A stretch of 64,000 nucleotides of DNA, taken from positions 1 to 64,000 of the forward strand of contig JAPFBL010000600.1 in NCBI GenBank assembly GCA_026182355.1. Reading direction: 5' to 3'. The stretch comes from Hermatobates lingyangjiaoensis. Its lineage: Eukaryota; Arthropoda; Insecta; Hemiptera; Hermatobatidae. This document shows positions 1 to 9,889 of this stretch, one piece after another. Under the pieces are notes generated by a model, which saw nothing but the letters and a program-made list of their open reading frames with translations, was not told the origin of the DNA and ran no database searches. How positions within the stretch are numbered: position 1 is the stretch's first letter; each line of letters opens with the position of its first letter. The position numbers and the translations under genes were made by a program.

Positions 1-346
1 AACCTCTCCGAATGATTTATTCTTCAGCTCCATAGTGAGCTCATGAGCTCAACAACCAGCCAGCGAGTTTCAGCAGAATTTTAAAGCTCCACGCAGGAAA
101 CCAACAAAACAGCAACCCCGAGTCAGTAACAGTCTCATAGTGTTATAGTGAATTTAATTAACCAGATAAATCGAACTGGAAAACATGAAATTTTGGAACC
201 TCCATGATGGTGTAACCTCCTTGTCGTCTTGATATTGTCAATTCATTAGGTTAGCAATGTAATAATTCGTAACTAGACTGTTTATAATAATTATTGTTAG
301 TGTTTTTTCTTAGGTAAAGTTTTTTAATCATCATTATTGTAAATCC

Positions 347-375
347 CTTAAGATGGTCAAAGTGACCGAAACGTT
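347..375 (+). ncRNA. hammerhead-like ribozyme motif of a Penelope-like element
   Basis: A 4-bp stem (GGTC/GACC, 355-367) is followed by GAA, the self-complementary ACGT (371-374) and T. This is the order stem II, GAA, helix III, H17 of the type I hammerheads known from PLE pseudo-LTRs. The 5' core is degenerate (CTTAAGA instead of CTGANGA), so activity is doubtful. It lies just upstream of PLE-derived coding repeats. The first 36 bases of the window are an inverted copy of the start of those repeats. Confidence 0.4.
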
Positions 376-430
376 GGAATAATCAATTGTATAGTTTTTT
401 TGTTGTAGTTAGGTTTATAGTGTATTATTC

Positions 431-881
431 GATTACTACTATGGAGCTCAAGAATAAATCATTCGGAGAGTTAGTGTTCAATTTATCTGAAGAGTTAAAA
501 ACCAAGCTTAGAAAACTTGAGAAATTAAATAGAAAACGAAGAAAAATGAATATCGGCATACTCTTTAATAAAACGTGTCTAAATGAAGGTCTGCTACCAA
601 AATATACCAATATATATAGTACATATTGGATTACTACTATGGAGCTCAAGAATAAATCATTCGGAGAGTTAGTGTTCAATTTACCTGAAGAGTTAAAAAC
701 CAAGATTAGAAAACTTGAGAAATTAAATAGAAAACGAACAAAAATGAATATCGGCATACTCTTTAATAAAACGTGTCTAAATGAAGGTCTGCTCCCAAAA
801 TATACGAGTACCAATATATGTATATATAAAAAGATTTCATATAAACACGTGAAACAACAATCAATGATTAAACCACAATAA
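431..881 (+). repeat. 198-bp in-frame tandem duplication of a PLE N-terminal coding segment
   Basis: Two units start at 431 and 629, exactly 198 bp (66 codons) apart, so one 164-codon frame reads through both. Each encodes a lysine-rich helix followed by NEGLLPKYTNIY. A short basic helix followed by a ...L.PK motif is typical of the N-terminal part of PLE reverse transcriptases. The opposite-strand frame is a shadow. A third partial copy lies at 4,756-4,915. I see no full-length protein, so this is a reiterated fragment rather than a working gene. Confidence 0.55.
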
Positions 882-1112
882 GAATGGGAAAACAAGACTA
901 AGATCTTTCAACCGTAACAAGCGGTCTTCGTCAGAGTCAAAAACCCAACTGAACACTAGATGCAGAAAACATCTGGTGAGGGGTTGAGAAAAGTGGGAGG
1001 GAAGAGTGGTATTTTAAAAGGGTGAAAGCACAGGAAAGGACTAATGTCCAGAAAGGGATGTTTGAAAGATCTTAGTCTTGTTTTCCCATTCTTATTGTGG
1101 TTTAATCATTGA
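861..1112. repeat. inverted repeat, about 50-bp arms
   Basis: Arms 861-911 and 1061-1112 are near-perfect reverse complements around a 150-bp spacer. They start inside the tail of the PLE-derived repeat, which fits the inverted pseudo-LTR arrangement seen elsewhere in the window. The spacer has no gene. Confidence 0.7.
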
Positions 1113-1125
1113 TATATATATAGTA

Positions 1126-1297
1126 TATGTAAATTTGAATCTCTGCTCTAAGGAGTTTCTGGCGCAGTGTCTAGAAACAAGAAATTAATAATCTTGGTAT
1201 ACTTGGGCCTGCTGTAACAATGTATTATCTACAGACCTACAGAAATCACAGGTCAACCAACCAGGCAGTCCTTAGAGCAAAGATTCAAATTTACATA
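1126..1297. repeat. inverted repeat, 29-bp arms
   Basis: Arms 1126-1154 and 1269-1297 are reverse complements. The spacer sequence (about 1155-1250) recurs at about 32,575-32,670, next to another PLE RT fragment, so this is probably a PLE-associated non-coding segment. Confidence 0.6.
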
Positions 1298-1512
1298 CAT
1301 AATATATATATATATAAATTTATATATATATATATATATGTACTTGGCAGTAGATTTGCTTACCTACCTAAGAACAGAATTAGATTCAAGAAATTTTAGC
1401 ATACCTATTTCTCTGCCTGTCCCTATTGAATTCATTCGTCTTGTGTTTGTGATTGTTGTTTTTCTTTTAGAGATAAATTTTTATAGGCAAAAGTTTGGTT
1501 TAGCTATGGAAT

Positions 1513-2012
1513 TTGAAATGTTTTGAATTGAAATTTCTCCCTAAGGTTTTACCAAGAAATGCTAGATGGCTTCGATATTTAGATGATGTTTTGTGTGTTT
1601 GGCCAGATAATGAATGTCTTAAAGATTTTTTGAACACCCTTAATAAATGTGTTCCGTCCATTGATTTCACTTTAGAAGTTCAAAGTAACAATAAGTTACC
1701 TTTTCTCGATTTATTTTTACATCGTCATGGGGCACAATCTCAAATATAGTATTTTAAGAAAACCTACCCAGGTTTCTTCTTATGGGCATTTTTTCTCCGC
1801 TCATCCTTCAAATGTTAAAAAAAGCAATGTTCAGAAATATGTTCTTACGAACTTTCAAATTGTGTAGTGATGAATTCCTTAATGAAGAAATTGAAAACAT
1901 TTATCAAATTGCTTTATCATTAAGATATCCAAGATCACTAATAAATAAAGTATTGAAAGAAACCAAAGAATGCTTGAGAACCAGAATTGAGAAAACAACC
2001 CTTCACAAATAG
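1513..2012 (+). pseudogene. Penelope-like reverse transcriptase, palm/thumb fragment
   Basis: The frame from 1513 carries RYLDDVL, the RT motif C (YxDD). It is followed by LPFLDLFL, a motif typical of PLE reverse transcriptases. After the stop at 1747-1749 the same protein continues in other frames with the RKPT and GHFFSAHPS-type motifs, and from 1,830 a helical segment containing IENIYQIA and RYPRSLI, as in the PLE thumb/linker. At least two frameshifts or stops are present. The upstream fingers domain and the downstream GIY-YIG endonuclease are missing. The family copies RNA and primes at DNA ends; this copy cannot. Confidence 0.75.
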
Positions 2013-2112
2013 AAATCTTTTGGTTGTTCCCTTTAGTCAAACTCTAAAAGACATCCAGTATTTTCTTTTTTTTTAATATATATATATTTTTCAACAATGT
2101 GTGTATACAACA

Positions 2113-2730
2113 GGAAGGACTCCTACCAAAATTTACAAATATTAGAACCTATGACCCAGCAGCCCGTGAAGAACGTTTCACAAAGGAGTACAGAAAGTCT
2201 TTTGGAATATCAAGCTAAGAAATCTGAGAATAGCTAAATATGGTATAATATTCAACTATGCGTATATATATGAAGGACTGCTACCAAAATTTACAAATAT
2301 TAGAACCTATGACCCAGCAGCCCGTGAAGAACGTTTCACAAAGGAGTACAGAAAGTCTTTTGGAATATCAAGCTAAGAAATCTGAGAATAGCTAAATATG
2401 GTATAATATTCAACTATGCGTATATATATGAAGGACTGCTACCAAAATTTACAAATATTAGAACCTATGACCCAGAAGCCCACGAAGAACGTTTTACAAA
2501 GGAGTACAGAAAGTCTTTTGGAATATGAAGCTAAGAAATCTGAGAATAGATAAATATGGTATAATATTCAACTATGCGTATATATATGAAGGACTGCTAC
2601 CAAAATTTACAAATATTAGAACCTATGACCCAGAAGCCCACGAAGAACGTTTCACACAGGAGTACAGAAAGTCTTTTGGAATATCCAGCTAAGAAATGTG
2701 AGAATAGCTAAATATAGTATTATTTTCAAC
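2113..2730 (+). repeat. 158-bp satellite array, part 1
   Basis: Units begin at 2113, 2271, 2429 and 2587, exactly 158 bp apart, with few differences. Each unit holds a short PLE-like coding piece (LLPKFTN then RTYDPAAREERF) plus an AT-rich linker. Since 158 is not a multiple of 3, the frame is lost between units. The array is interrupted by the mariner at 2731 and resumes at 4086. Confidence 0.85.
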
Positions 2731-4085
2731 TACGAGGGTCGTCCAGAAAATAAGTTCCGTTTTGGTCTGTAGGGCGGTAGGAGTGGTTTTTGCCAAATCC
2801 GGCAACACCGCTCGAAAGAGGAGAGGTGGGGGAATAGAATGAGAGGTGGGGGACCTCAGTCGGTCAATTACCAACGTCAGGGCAGTAGTTGAAATGGAGC
2901 CCTCCATGTCACGTCCCGCCACCTCGATCCCCGTTCCCTCTCGAGTTGTTTTGCGCGGAGTGATTCAATTTCTTTATGCACAGGGTTTCAAATCAGTTCA
3001 AATTCACGAACAGCTCATTTCTGTTTATGGAGAAGGTGTAATGAGTGAATCAATGGTGAGGAGATGGGTACGTGAATTTAAGGCGGGAAGACATTCACTT
3101 GAGGATGAAAGTGGGAGAGGCAGACCCTCAGTTGTGACGGACGAAATTGCCGCAGAAATCGACAATGCAATTCGCAAAGATCGTCGTTCAACCCTAGATG
3201 AACTCCACCTGAGTTTCCCAGACATCTTACGATCCCTCATCCATGAGATCGTCTCGGAAAAACTTGACTTTCGGAAAGTTTCCGCCCCGTGGGTCCCTAG
3301 AGAGCTGACGCCCGAACACAAGGAACAACGAGTGACTGCAGCTCGAGAATTTTTGGAATGCTACAGAACTGATGGGGACGCATTCCTGAAGTCTATCGTC
3401 ACAGGAGATGAAACCTGGGTGTCACACTACACTCCAGAAAACAAAAGACAGTCCATGCAATGGAAACACCCCACCTCCCCAAATGCCAAAAAATTCAAAG
3501 TCGTGAAGTCAACCAGGAAAATCATGGCTTCTGTTTTCTGGGATCAAAAAGGAATTCTCCTGATTGATTTTTTGCCTCAAGGTGAAACAATTAACGCCAA
3601 CCGCTATTGTGAGACCCTGAAGAAGCTTCGTCGGGCCATACAGAACAAGAGAAGAGGAATGTTGACTTCCGGTGTTTGCCTCCTCCACGACAACGCTAGG
3701 CCTCACGTTGCTCGTTCCACAGCGCAACTTTTGGATGAGTTTGGTTGGGATGTTCTGACCCATCCACCTTACAGTCCCGACTTGGCCCCTTCAGACTATC
3801 ACCTGTTTACCAAAATGAAGGCGGAATTGGCGGGAGATCGTTTCACAAGTGACGAGGAAGTGAAAGAAGCTGTCACGAAGTGGACCAAGGAGGTGGCGGC
3901 AAGCTTCTACGAGGAAGGAATTTCGAAGCTCATTTCGCGATATACCAAATGTATTGACGTCGCCGGGGATTACGTGGAAAAATAATACATATTTTCAAAA
4001 TTAATACCTGTAAGTTTAAATGTTTTTCAATAAAAAATTGATTTTTTTTTAAAAAACGGAACTTATTTTCTGGACGACCCTCGTA
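2731..4085 (+). mobile_element. complete mariner transposon
   Basis: The element is flanked by TA on both sides (2731-2732 and 4084-4085), the mariner target duplication. Terminal inverted repeats of about 31 bp begin CGAGGGTCGTCCAG and match perfectly. It contains one uninterrupted transposase gene. Total length of 1,355 bp with the TAs is normal for mariner. A 3' fragment of the same family lies at 10,217-10,354 and a palindromic derivative at 61,868-62,811. Confidence 0.93.
2894..3985 (+). CDS. mariner transposase, apparently intact
   Basis: The cut-and-paste transposase binds the terminal repeats and moves the element into TA sites. I chose the ATG at 2894 (363 residues); an in-frame ATG at 2846 would add 16 residues. 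The N-terminal half is a paired helix-turn-helix DNA-binding region (residues about 15-120), with RWVREFKAG around residue 60. The catalytic triad is DD34D: D172 in GDETW, D266 in HDNARPH and D301 in PYSPDLAPSDY. The mariner WVPREL linker motif is present at about residue 135. There are no stops or frameshifts and the length is normal for the family. It may still encode an active enzyme. Confidence 0.93.
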   Translation: MEPSMSRPATSIPVPSRVVLRGVIQFLYAQGFKSVQIHEQLISVYGEGVMSESMVRRWVREFKAGRHSLEDESGRGRPSVVTDEIAAEIDNAIRKDRRSTLDELHLSFPDILRSLIHEIVSEKLDFRKVSAPWVPRELTPEHKEQRVTAAREFLECYRTDGDAFLKSIVTGDETWVSHYTPENKRQSMQWKHPTSPNAKKFKVVKSTRKIMASVFWDQKGILLIDFLPQGETINANRYCETLKKLRRAIQNKRRGMLTSGVCLLHDNARPHVARSTAQLLDEFGWDVLTHPPYSPDLAPSDYHLFTKMKAELAGDRFTSDEEVKEAVTKWTKEVAASFYEEGISKLISRYTKCIDVAGDYVEK

Positions 4086-4600
4086 GTATAATATTCAACT
4101 ATATATATATATATATGAAGGACTGCTACCAAAATTTACAAATATTAGAACCTATGACCCAGCAGACCGTGAAGAACGTTTCACAAAGGAGTACAGAGAG
4201 TCTTTTGGAATATGAAGCTAAGAAATGTGAGAATAGCTAAATATGGTATAATATTCAACTATGCGTATATATATGAAGGACTCCTACCAAAATTTACAAA
4301 TATTAGAACCTATGACCCAGCAGCCCGTGAAGAACGTTTTACAAAGGAGTACAGAAACAGTCTTTTGGAATATGAAGCTAAGAAATCTGAGAATAGCTAA
4401 ATATGGTATAATATTCAACTATATGTATATATATATGAAGGTCTCCTACCAAAATTTACAAATGTTAGAACCTATGACCCAGCAGCCCGTGAAGAACGTT
4501 TCACAAAGGAGTACAGAAACAGTCTTTTGGAATATGAAGCTAAGAAATGTGAGAATAGCTAAATATGGTATAATTTTCAACAATAAATATATAATTTATT
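4086..4600 (+). repeat. 158-bp satellite array, part 2
   Basis: The same satellite continues on the right of the mariner, with units at about 4116, 4274 and 4435. The mariner flanks do not rejoin cleanly: about 20 bp of unit (gtat...ttcaac) is present on both sides. The insertion was therefore followed by, or occurred with, unequal exchange. Confidence 0.8.
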
Positions 4601-4636
4601 AACTGTACAATATGTTATAGTGTGGTATTTACTAAT

Positions 4637-4744
4637 GTTAGGAAAAGGATTAACTCCTTGAAGAAGAACATCAAGTGTTCGAAACGCGTTGTTTAGTTTT
4701 TAGTAATTAACTTTTTTGTGTGAAAATTTAATCCTTTTCCTAAC
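4637..4744 (+). ncRNA. hammerhead-like motif inside a stem, PLE pseudo-LTR
   Basis: The core at 4656-4690 reads CTTGAAGA, a stem with GTTC, GAA, then the palindrome ACGCGT and T. It is enclosed by an inverted repeat (4637-4653 with 4728-4744). A better preserved relative on the minus strand at 61,171-61,205 has the canonical CTGATGA. This probably belongs to a PLE pseudo-LTR. Confidence 0.45.
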
Positions 4745-4755
4745 ATGAATATATA

Positions 4756-5052
4756 TATATGCTCAAGAATAAATCATTCGGAGAGTTAGTGTTCAATTTA
4801 CCTGAAGTAAAGTTTTGTTCGTTTTCGAACCAAGCTTAGAAAACGAACAAAAATGAATATCGGCATACTCTTTAATAAAACGTGTCTAAATGAAGGTCTT
4901 CCCCCAAAATATACTAATATATATATAGATAAAAGTATTGACCGTGGAATAGAAACAAAACTAAATTTAACAGGACTCGGTCAGTTCTTCAGGTTCAGAA
5001 CGGAGTCCTGATAAACTTCAGTTTTGTTTCTCTTCCAAGTACTTTTATCAAT
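4756..5052 (+). repeat. PLE N-terminal segment copy and small palindrome
   Basis: Positions 4756-4915 are a third, internally disrupted copy of the 198-bp unit at 431. Positions 4926-4980 and 4995-5052 are reverse complements. The short centre contains two nested copies of a 'tcctg' stem, another pseudo-LTR-like palindrome. Confidence 0.5.
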
Positions 5053-5091
5053 ATTTATACATATTTGGGAGAATAATTATTTGTTTTTATG

Positions 5092-5280
5092 AGGATATAA
5101 GAAGAACATATGGATGTGCTATGAGCGAGTGTTTAAAAAAAAATGGTAAAGTGGTATCCGTAAAGTTAGCCAGACAATCAAGTCGAAAGAATTTTCTTGT
5201 TAAAATGCCGTATTGACAGTTTATTTCCGAAACATTTTAGTAATTATGTTAATTCAGTTCAAGACTTAGTAGTAAATGAC
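5092..5280 (+). pseudogene. PLE N-terminal fragment
   Basis: Reading across one frameshift near 5,207, the segment gives a basic region and then a CRIDSLFPKHF-type motif, resembling the conserved 'C..xgL.PKF' N-terminal motif of PLE proteins. It is short and broken, and I assign it only by motif and context. Confidence 0.35.
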
Positions 5281-5400
5281 AGTCTTTTTTTTTTAGAGGA
5301 ACGGAGAAAGTGGTAAACCGTTTAAAGGAAAGTTATACAACATTTTTATAATAACTCGTGATGTAAATGTTTAAGTAAATCACTACAAGAGCTATGAGGT

Positions 5401-5650
5401 GGTCCCTCTGAGGCCATTCGTACTACACATCATCAGAAAGCAAGAAATTTAGTCGCCCTGAGGCCTTTCGTACAAAACATCATCAGAAAGCAAGAAATTT
5501 AGTCGCCCTGAGGCCTTTCGTACAACACATCATCAGAGAGCAAGAAATTTAGTCGCCCTGAGGCCTTTCGTACAACACATCATCAGAGAGAAAGAAATTT
5601 AGTCGCCCTGAGGCCTTTCGTACAACACATCATCAGAGAGCAAGTTATTT
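5401..5650 (+). repeat. 50-bp tandem repeat, five units
   Basis: The sequence aggc(c/t)ttcgtac recurs at 5411, 5461, 5511, 5561 and 5611, exactly 50 bp apart, with one to four differences per unit. It is a direct tandem array without spacers, so not a CRISPR. Each unit carries CTGAGG and CATCATCAG, reminiscent of pseudo-LTR hammerhead cores on both strands, but no complete ribozyme. Confidence 0.85.
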
Positions 5651-5825
5651 AGAAATGAGGAACGTTTTTCAAGAGGGAATTTGCTAATAAATTAGTCCAT
5701 GCTTAAAAGATATATCATTCTTTTTAAAGAACTTAGAAATCTCAGTTGTATTTTTAGTAGTGGTGGTAATTTGTTAAAACAGGCTTGACCATAACTCTAA
5801 AACAAACAAAAAAAAAAAAATTGTT

Positions 5826-6028
5826 GTGTTTACATTGGACAGGTAGGAAAAGGACTTGACACAAGGATTAAAGCAATATGAGCATTCTGTTAGAAAACAG
5901 GATGACAAAAGTGCCTACATATAAGAGATAAAAATCACTTAATCAACTGGGAAGAAGCAAAGGAGCTGGTTGGTATTCACCGTCATGCTCAGAAATAAGA
6001 AACATAATTGAAAGTGCCCTCACTAATG
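5826..6028 (+). pseudogene. PLE GIY-YIG endonuclease fragment
   Basis: CVYIGQVGKGLDTRIKQYEHS matches the GIY-YIG nuclease start used by PLEs for target cleavage (Y-IG then the catalytic R). It is followed after a frameshift by a DKNHLINWEEAKEL-type segment and an IRNIIESAL tail, both typical of the PLE C-terminus. The upstream RT is missing. A second, unrelated PLE palindrome follows immediately. Confidence 0.65.
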
Positions 6029-6065
6029 ACTATTGTTATTCACCATGTCTTTTGTGGTGAGTTAC

Positions 6066-6106
<41 letters not shown>

Positions 6107-6109
<3 letters not shown>

Positions 6110-6346
6110 AAATAAAAAACGAAGGAAACACACAGAAAGACACAGACATAACTCACATCGATATTTCGACAATCGTCGTCATCAGGAGGTGCGAAGAGCG
6201 AAGAGTCCCGCAGGAAGACAGGGCGGTACGCCTGTCTTCCTGCGGGACTCTTCGCTCTTCGCACCTCCTGATGACGACGATTGTCGAAATATCGATGTGA
6301 GTTATGTCTGTGTCTTTCTGTGTGTTTCCTTCGTTTTTTATTTTAT
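6107..6346. repeat. 116-bp-arm palindrome with paired hammerhead-like motifs
   Basis: Arms 6107-6222 and 6231-6346 are near-perfect reverse complements with an 8-base loop. On the plus strand the motif runs from 6268 (CTGATGA) through stem GAC/GTC, GAA (6286-6288), the palindrome ATAT (6289-6292) and C6293. The mirror copy is on the minus strand at 6160-6185. Head-to-head pseudo-LTRs are known for PLEs. ORFs called on both strands here are mirror images of each other and not genes. Confidence 0.75.
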
Positions 6347-6472
6347 TGTAAAAAAGTCCGCTGGACCGTTTCTTTTAATTGTGTGTAATATATATATATT
6401 ATATATATATATTATATATTATATATTATATAGCTTATATATATATAAGGCCCGCTTAGCCATGGCCTTACT

Positions 6473-6610
6473 TTTAATGACTGCTTCACAGTCCAAATTC
6501 TCAAAGTAGTTGCAGCTGATGAGAAAAGGTTAACTTTGAGAGCCTCTGAGGAGGCTCACATTTGGTTACTAAATGCCCGCTCCCCACCTGGCCTCAACCT
6601 CAAACGTTAA
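6473..6610 (+). pseudogene. C-terminal end of a PLE endonuclease protein
   Basis: The 46-codon frame ends FNDCFTVQILK then RASEEAHIWLL and PGLNLKR before a stop. It aligns closely with the end of the PLE protein at 22,563-23,102, so it is the tail of a related PLE whose upstream part is gone. Confidence 0.65.
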
Positions 6611-6861
6611 AGATTTTTTTTTTTCAATATATATATAATATATATACTTTTCACTCACTTTCTCCTCTTCTTCTTCGCCACTTCTGTCCTCCTTTCTACC
6701 TTATTCCGACTTATACAGTACGCGTGTTCGCTCATGGTGGAATGGTGTCGTTCACGGGGGATCAGCCTGCAGCGCTTCGAGCTACTTGAACTTCTGACCA
6801 CCGCCTGGAACCCCCAGCGCTCTCTGCCGGTACAAGTGGACGCACGTACCTCTTCTTCTCC

Positions 6862-6889
6862 CTGACGACGAACTTCGGTTCGAAATATC
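6862..6889 (+). ncRNA. hammerhead-like motif of a PLE pseudo-LTR
   Basis: CTGACGA (6862-6868), a stem-loop with GAAC/GTTC, GAA (6882-6884), the palindrome ATAT and C6889. Sequence 6870-6945 recurs in reverse at 58,452-58,515, which marks it as a dispersed pseudo-LTR. Confidence 0.5.
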
Positions 6890-6945
6890 GACCCAGTAAG
6901 TTTTCTCGCTTCTTCTATTTGTTGTCTTTTTTCATTTATGTATGT

Positions 6946-7345
6946 GTGTTATCTAATCGGGATTCGGTCAAATTTTCTAGGTTCAAAAATCAAACTCTCA
7001 TTGCCGGACGTTTCGGTTTTATTTTAAAACCTTTTTCAAAGGCAGAAGTAAGAATTTTTTTAAACTAAGAAAATGAAGTTTACATTATTTAAAGGAATAA
7101 CAATCTTAACCGGACAAAACCTTTGACTAGACCGTCGAACAGTCTAGTAGAAAAAACAGTCTAGTCGAAGGTTTTGTCCGGTTAAGATTGTTATTCCTTT
7201 AAATAATGTAAAATTCATTTTCTTAGTTTAAAAAAATTCTTACTTCTGCCTATGAAAAAGGTTTTAAAATAAAACCGAAACGTCAGCAATGAGAGTTTGA
7301 TTTTTTAATCTAGAAAATTCGACCGAATCCCAATTAGATAACACA
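6946..7345. repeat. 187-bp-arm palindrome, PLE inverted pseudo-LTRs
   Basis: Arms 6946-7132 and 7159-7345 are reverse complements around a 26-base loop. The right arm ends with a stem GGTTTT/AAAACC, GAA (7277-7279), the palindrome ACGT and C7284, the 3' half of a hammerhead-like motif; the 5' core is degenerate. A related non-palindromic copy is at 21,741-21,778. PLE coding sequence follows directly on the right. Confidence 0.75.
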
Positions 7346-7365
7346 CCTATTCTACCAAACGGTCG

Positions 7366-8225
7366 ATATATTATTGAATCTGTTATACAGGCAGATTCGG
7401 AATCTGTAGTCTTAAATAAGTTAAATAGTTTTCATCCCAGACTCCAATTTACCATAGAATTACAAAATAATAAGAATGAACTGCTATTTCTGGATATGTT
7501 AACTAAATCTAAGGAAGATGGTACTATTAGTGTAGACTGGTGGAAAGAACCAATGAAAAGTGATAGATACTAAAATTTCACTTCTCACCATCCAGTCCTA
7601 CATAAAATCAACACTGCTAGAGACCTTGTTTTTAGAGCATTGCACCTAAGCGACAATAATTATCACAACAAAAATATTGCAATAGTCAGACGGATACTGC
7701 ACCACAACAATTTTCCCAAAAAGGTTATAAATAACATAATGCGTGCAACAAGTAATATAACAACATCTAGAACTACGGATAGTAATAGTATAGAGCAATC
7801 CAACAAGTATAAGAGTTTTGTGTACGTCAAGGGTTTATCGGAACAATTAGAAAAAGCTTTAAGAAATAAAATAGACTGCAAATTAGCCCAAAAAAACCTA
7901 AACACACTTAATAAAGATAATATTTTCCAAATTAAAGAGTCCAGTTGTCTACAATAATAATAGTAATGTTGTCTACTCGGTCAAATGCTCAGATTGTGAG
8001 GTACTATATATAGGACAAACCAGTCAATATTTAAAAAATAGAATTACACAGCATCAGAATGATATTAGACACAAAAGAACAGTTTGTGCTCTAGCCAATC
8101 ATGCATGCACAAAGAGTCATTCGTTTGAATTTTATGACACAAAAATTCTGGAATATGAAAAGCACACAAAAAAAGAGGAATTTAAAAGAGATGATAAACA
8201 TTATGAAGACACCAACTGCCTGTAA
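7366..8225 (+). pseudogene. Penelope-like element: RT C-terminus plus GIY-YIG endonuclease
   Basis: The first part reads KLNSFHPRLQFTIELQNN then LLFLDML, the PLE RT region just after the YxDD motif, then a long thumb/linker (7,640-7,957). After a frameshift near 7,950 the endonuclease follows: VVYSVKCSDCEVLYIGQT, with the GIY-YIG residues and the catalytic R of LKNRITQH, and the PLE C-terminus ending near 8,225. An in-frame stop at 7,571 and the frameshift disable it. It is 5' truncated, as usual for PLEs. Confidence 0.8.
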
Positions 8226-8693
8226 TAAGCGATCAGATATATCAAGCCTTAGTTTAATTTATTCGAATCTCCTTTAATAGTTGCCATTGAACTGTTTCTC
8301 ATGTTGACATTAGGGGAGTAGCTTGTTTTCCTTTTGTAGGGTTATGTAACCTTCCTGAATATGTGTATTTGTTATGATGTAGCCAGATATAAGCATAGAC
8401 CAGTAAATTAGTGTTTCTTCTAAATCAAGGTACAGTCAACCCTCGTTAAACCGGACCCCGTTAGTCCGGATATCGGATAAGACGGACGTTGTCCGTGTTA
8501 AGGGGAGGGAGGGGAGGTTTACTGACATTAGTGACGAAAGTCGCCATTAGATGGCACCCTCCGCGGCCACCCACGTAGGCGACGCTACCCGCTCAATTCA
8601 GTTTGTTTACCCCACGAAAATTCGGCGGTAGTGCTGTGTACTTTCAGTGATTATTTCAGAATTTAGACATATTTGAGGCATTTATTTTTCACC

Positions 8694-8795
8694 ATGGCTT
8701 CACGAGGCCCTGCAACGCTCCTCAGAGGAAAAAAGTGACCTTATCTGTGAAGAAGAAACTAGAACTTATAAGAAAATTAGAGGCTGGTGCGTCGG
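8694..8795 (+). pseudogene. Tigger transposase N-terminus (CENP-B-type HTH)
   Basis: From ATG 8694 the sequence encodes, with one small frame break, a start followed by KKVTLSVKKKLELIRKLEAG, the first helix of the CENP-B-type DNA-binding domain. The equivalent KRVTLNVEQKLDLIRRLESG opens the Tigger copies at 25,386 and 33,274. It stops abruptly at the piggyBac junction. Confidence 0.65.
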
Positions 8796-9772
8796 TCTAT
8801 TCGTGTCTAAGTTCAAGGAAAGCTACACCCCTGAAAGGAACATAAGCATTGATAAATCTCTCCTTCTTTGGAAAGGGAGGTCGAAGTGGAAACGATACAT
8901 ACCATTGAAAAGAGCAAAATTCGCGATAGAGTCTTTTATACTCGTACTTGCCGAATCAAAAACTGGTTATGTTTGGAACTTGTGCATATATACTGGCAAA
9001 GAAACACGCTATGATTGTGCTGGGAATGAAAATATTACAAAAACTTCTAAAGTAGTATTACACTTGGAGCCATTGCTCAATCAGGGTTATTGTCTTGGCA
9101 TTGACAACTATTATTATTCACCAGAACTGTATGATATTTTGTTAAAAAAACAAAACTGATGCTGTCGGTACGGTAAGATGCAATCGTAAGAATTTGTCAT
9201 CTATTGTAAACCGTAAAAAAATTGAAAAAAGGAGAGACTGTCAAACAGTACAAGGGAAAAATCATGCACATGAAATGGAAGGACAAAAAAGATGTGAATA
9301 TGTTGAGCACTATTTATGAAGGTGAAATGGAAGAAGTCAGTATAGCTGGAAAACAAACAATGAAACCAACAGTTTGCATAAGATATAAAAAAGAACACAT
9401 GGCAGGAGTTGATCTTATGGATCAAATAACATCTTGTGCTTCACTTGTTCGAAAAGGTGTAAAGAAATATTACAAGAAAATTGCCTTCAGATTATTTGAA
9501 ATTTGCATCCAAAATTGTCATTGCATTTATAAGAAGAATGGAGGTCAGAAGACGTTCCTCCAATTCAAGTTACAATTGATTCATGACATCCTATTGCGCT
9601 ATGAAAATGATGTTTACTGGAAAACAAAACCAACTGCAGCCAGCTTAGGTAATTGCCCCTCAAGACTTACAGGAAGACACTTTCCGGTTGTTCTTACAGG
9701 TGCTCCTGAAGGTACTGAAGGTGCAAGTAAGAAGCAAAGAAGATGCCGTTTTTGCTCTCTGACAAAGAAATG
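8796..9772 (+). pseudogene. piggyBac-family transposase (PGBD4-like), broken
   Basis: The DDE_Tnp_1_7 family inserts at TTAA. The first frame (to 9159) contains SIDKSLLLWKGR, with the first catalytic Asp, and LGIDNYYYSPELYDIL, with the second. After a frameshift in an A-run at about 9,145 the protein continues with a TDAVGTVR-type motif, and from 9,222 with GVDLMDQ, holding the last catalytic Asp pair. It ends in a cysteine-rich CRFCSLTKK tail, the start of the C-terminal RING-like finger. All catalytic acids are visible but the reading frame is lost and the N-terminus is missing. Confidence 0.8.
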
Positions 9773-9889
9773 ATATGTCAACACTTGTCAAGGATCACTG
9801 TGTCAAGGATTTGTTTTTTTTTTGATGTTTGTTGCTTGGAGAGATACCAAGTATTAATTGGAGTTGTAACTAAATATATATTGTTTTCA

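Noticed and set aside
425..895. Minus-strand 156-codon ORF
   Set aside because: It is the shadow of the 198-bp coding repeat on the plus strand; both strands are open only because the period is a multiple of three and stops are absent by composition.
5401..5650. Possible CRISPR array
   Set aside because: The whole 50-bp unit repeats without unique spacers, in a eukaryotic transposon context.
6040..6509. Two similar ORFs on opposite strands
   Set aside because: They are the same palindrome arm read in both directions, not two genes.
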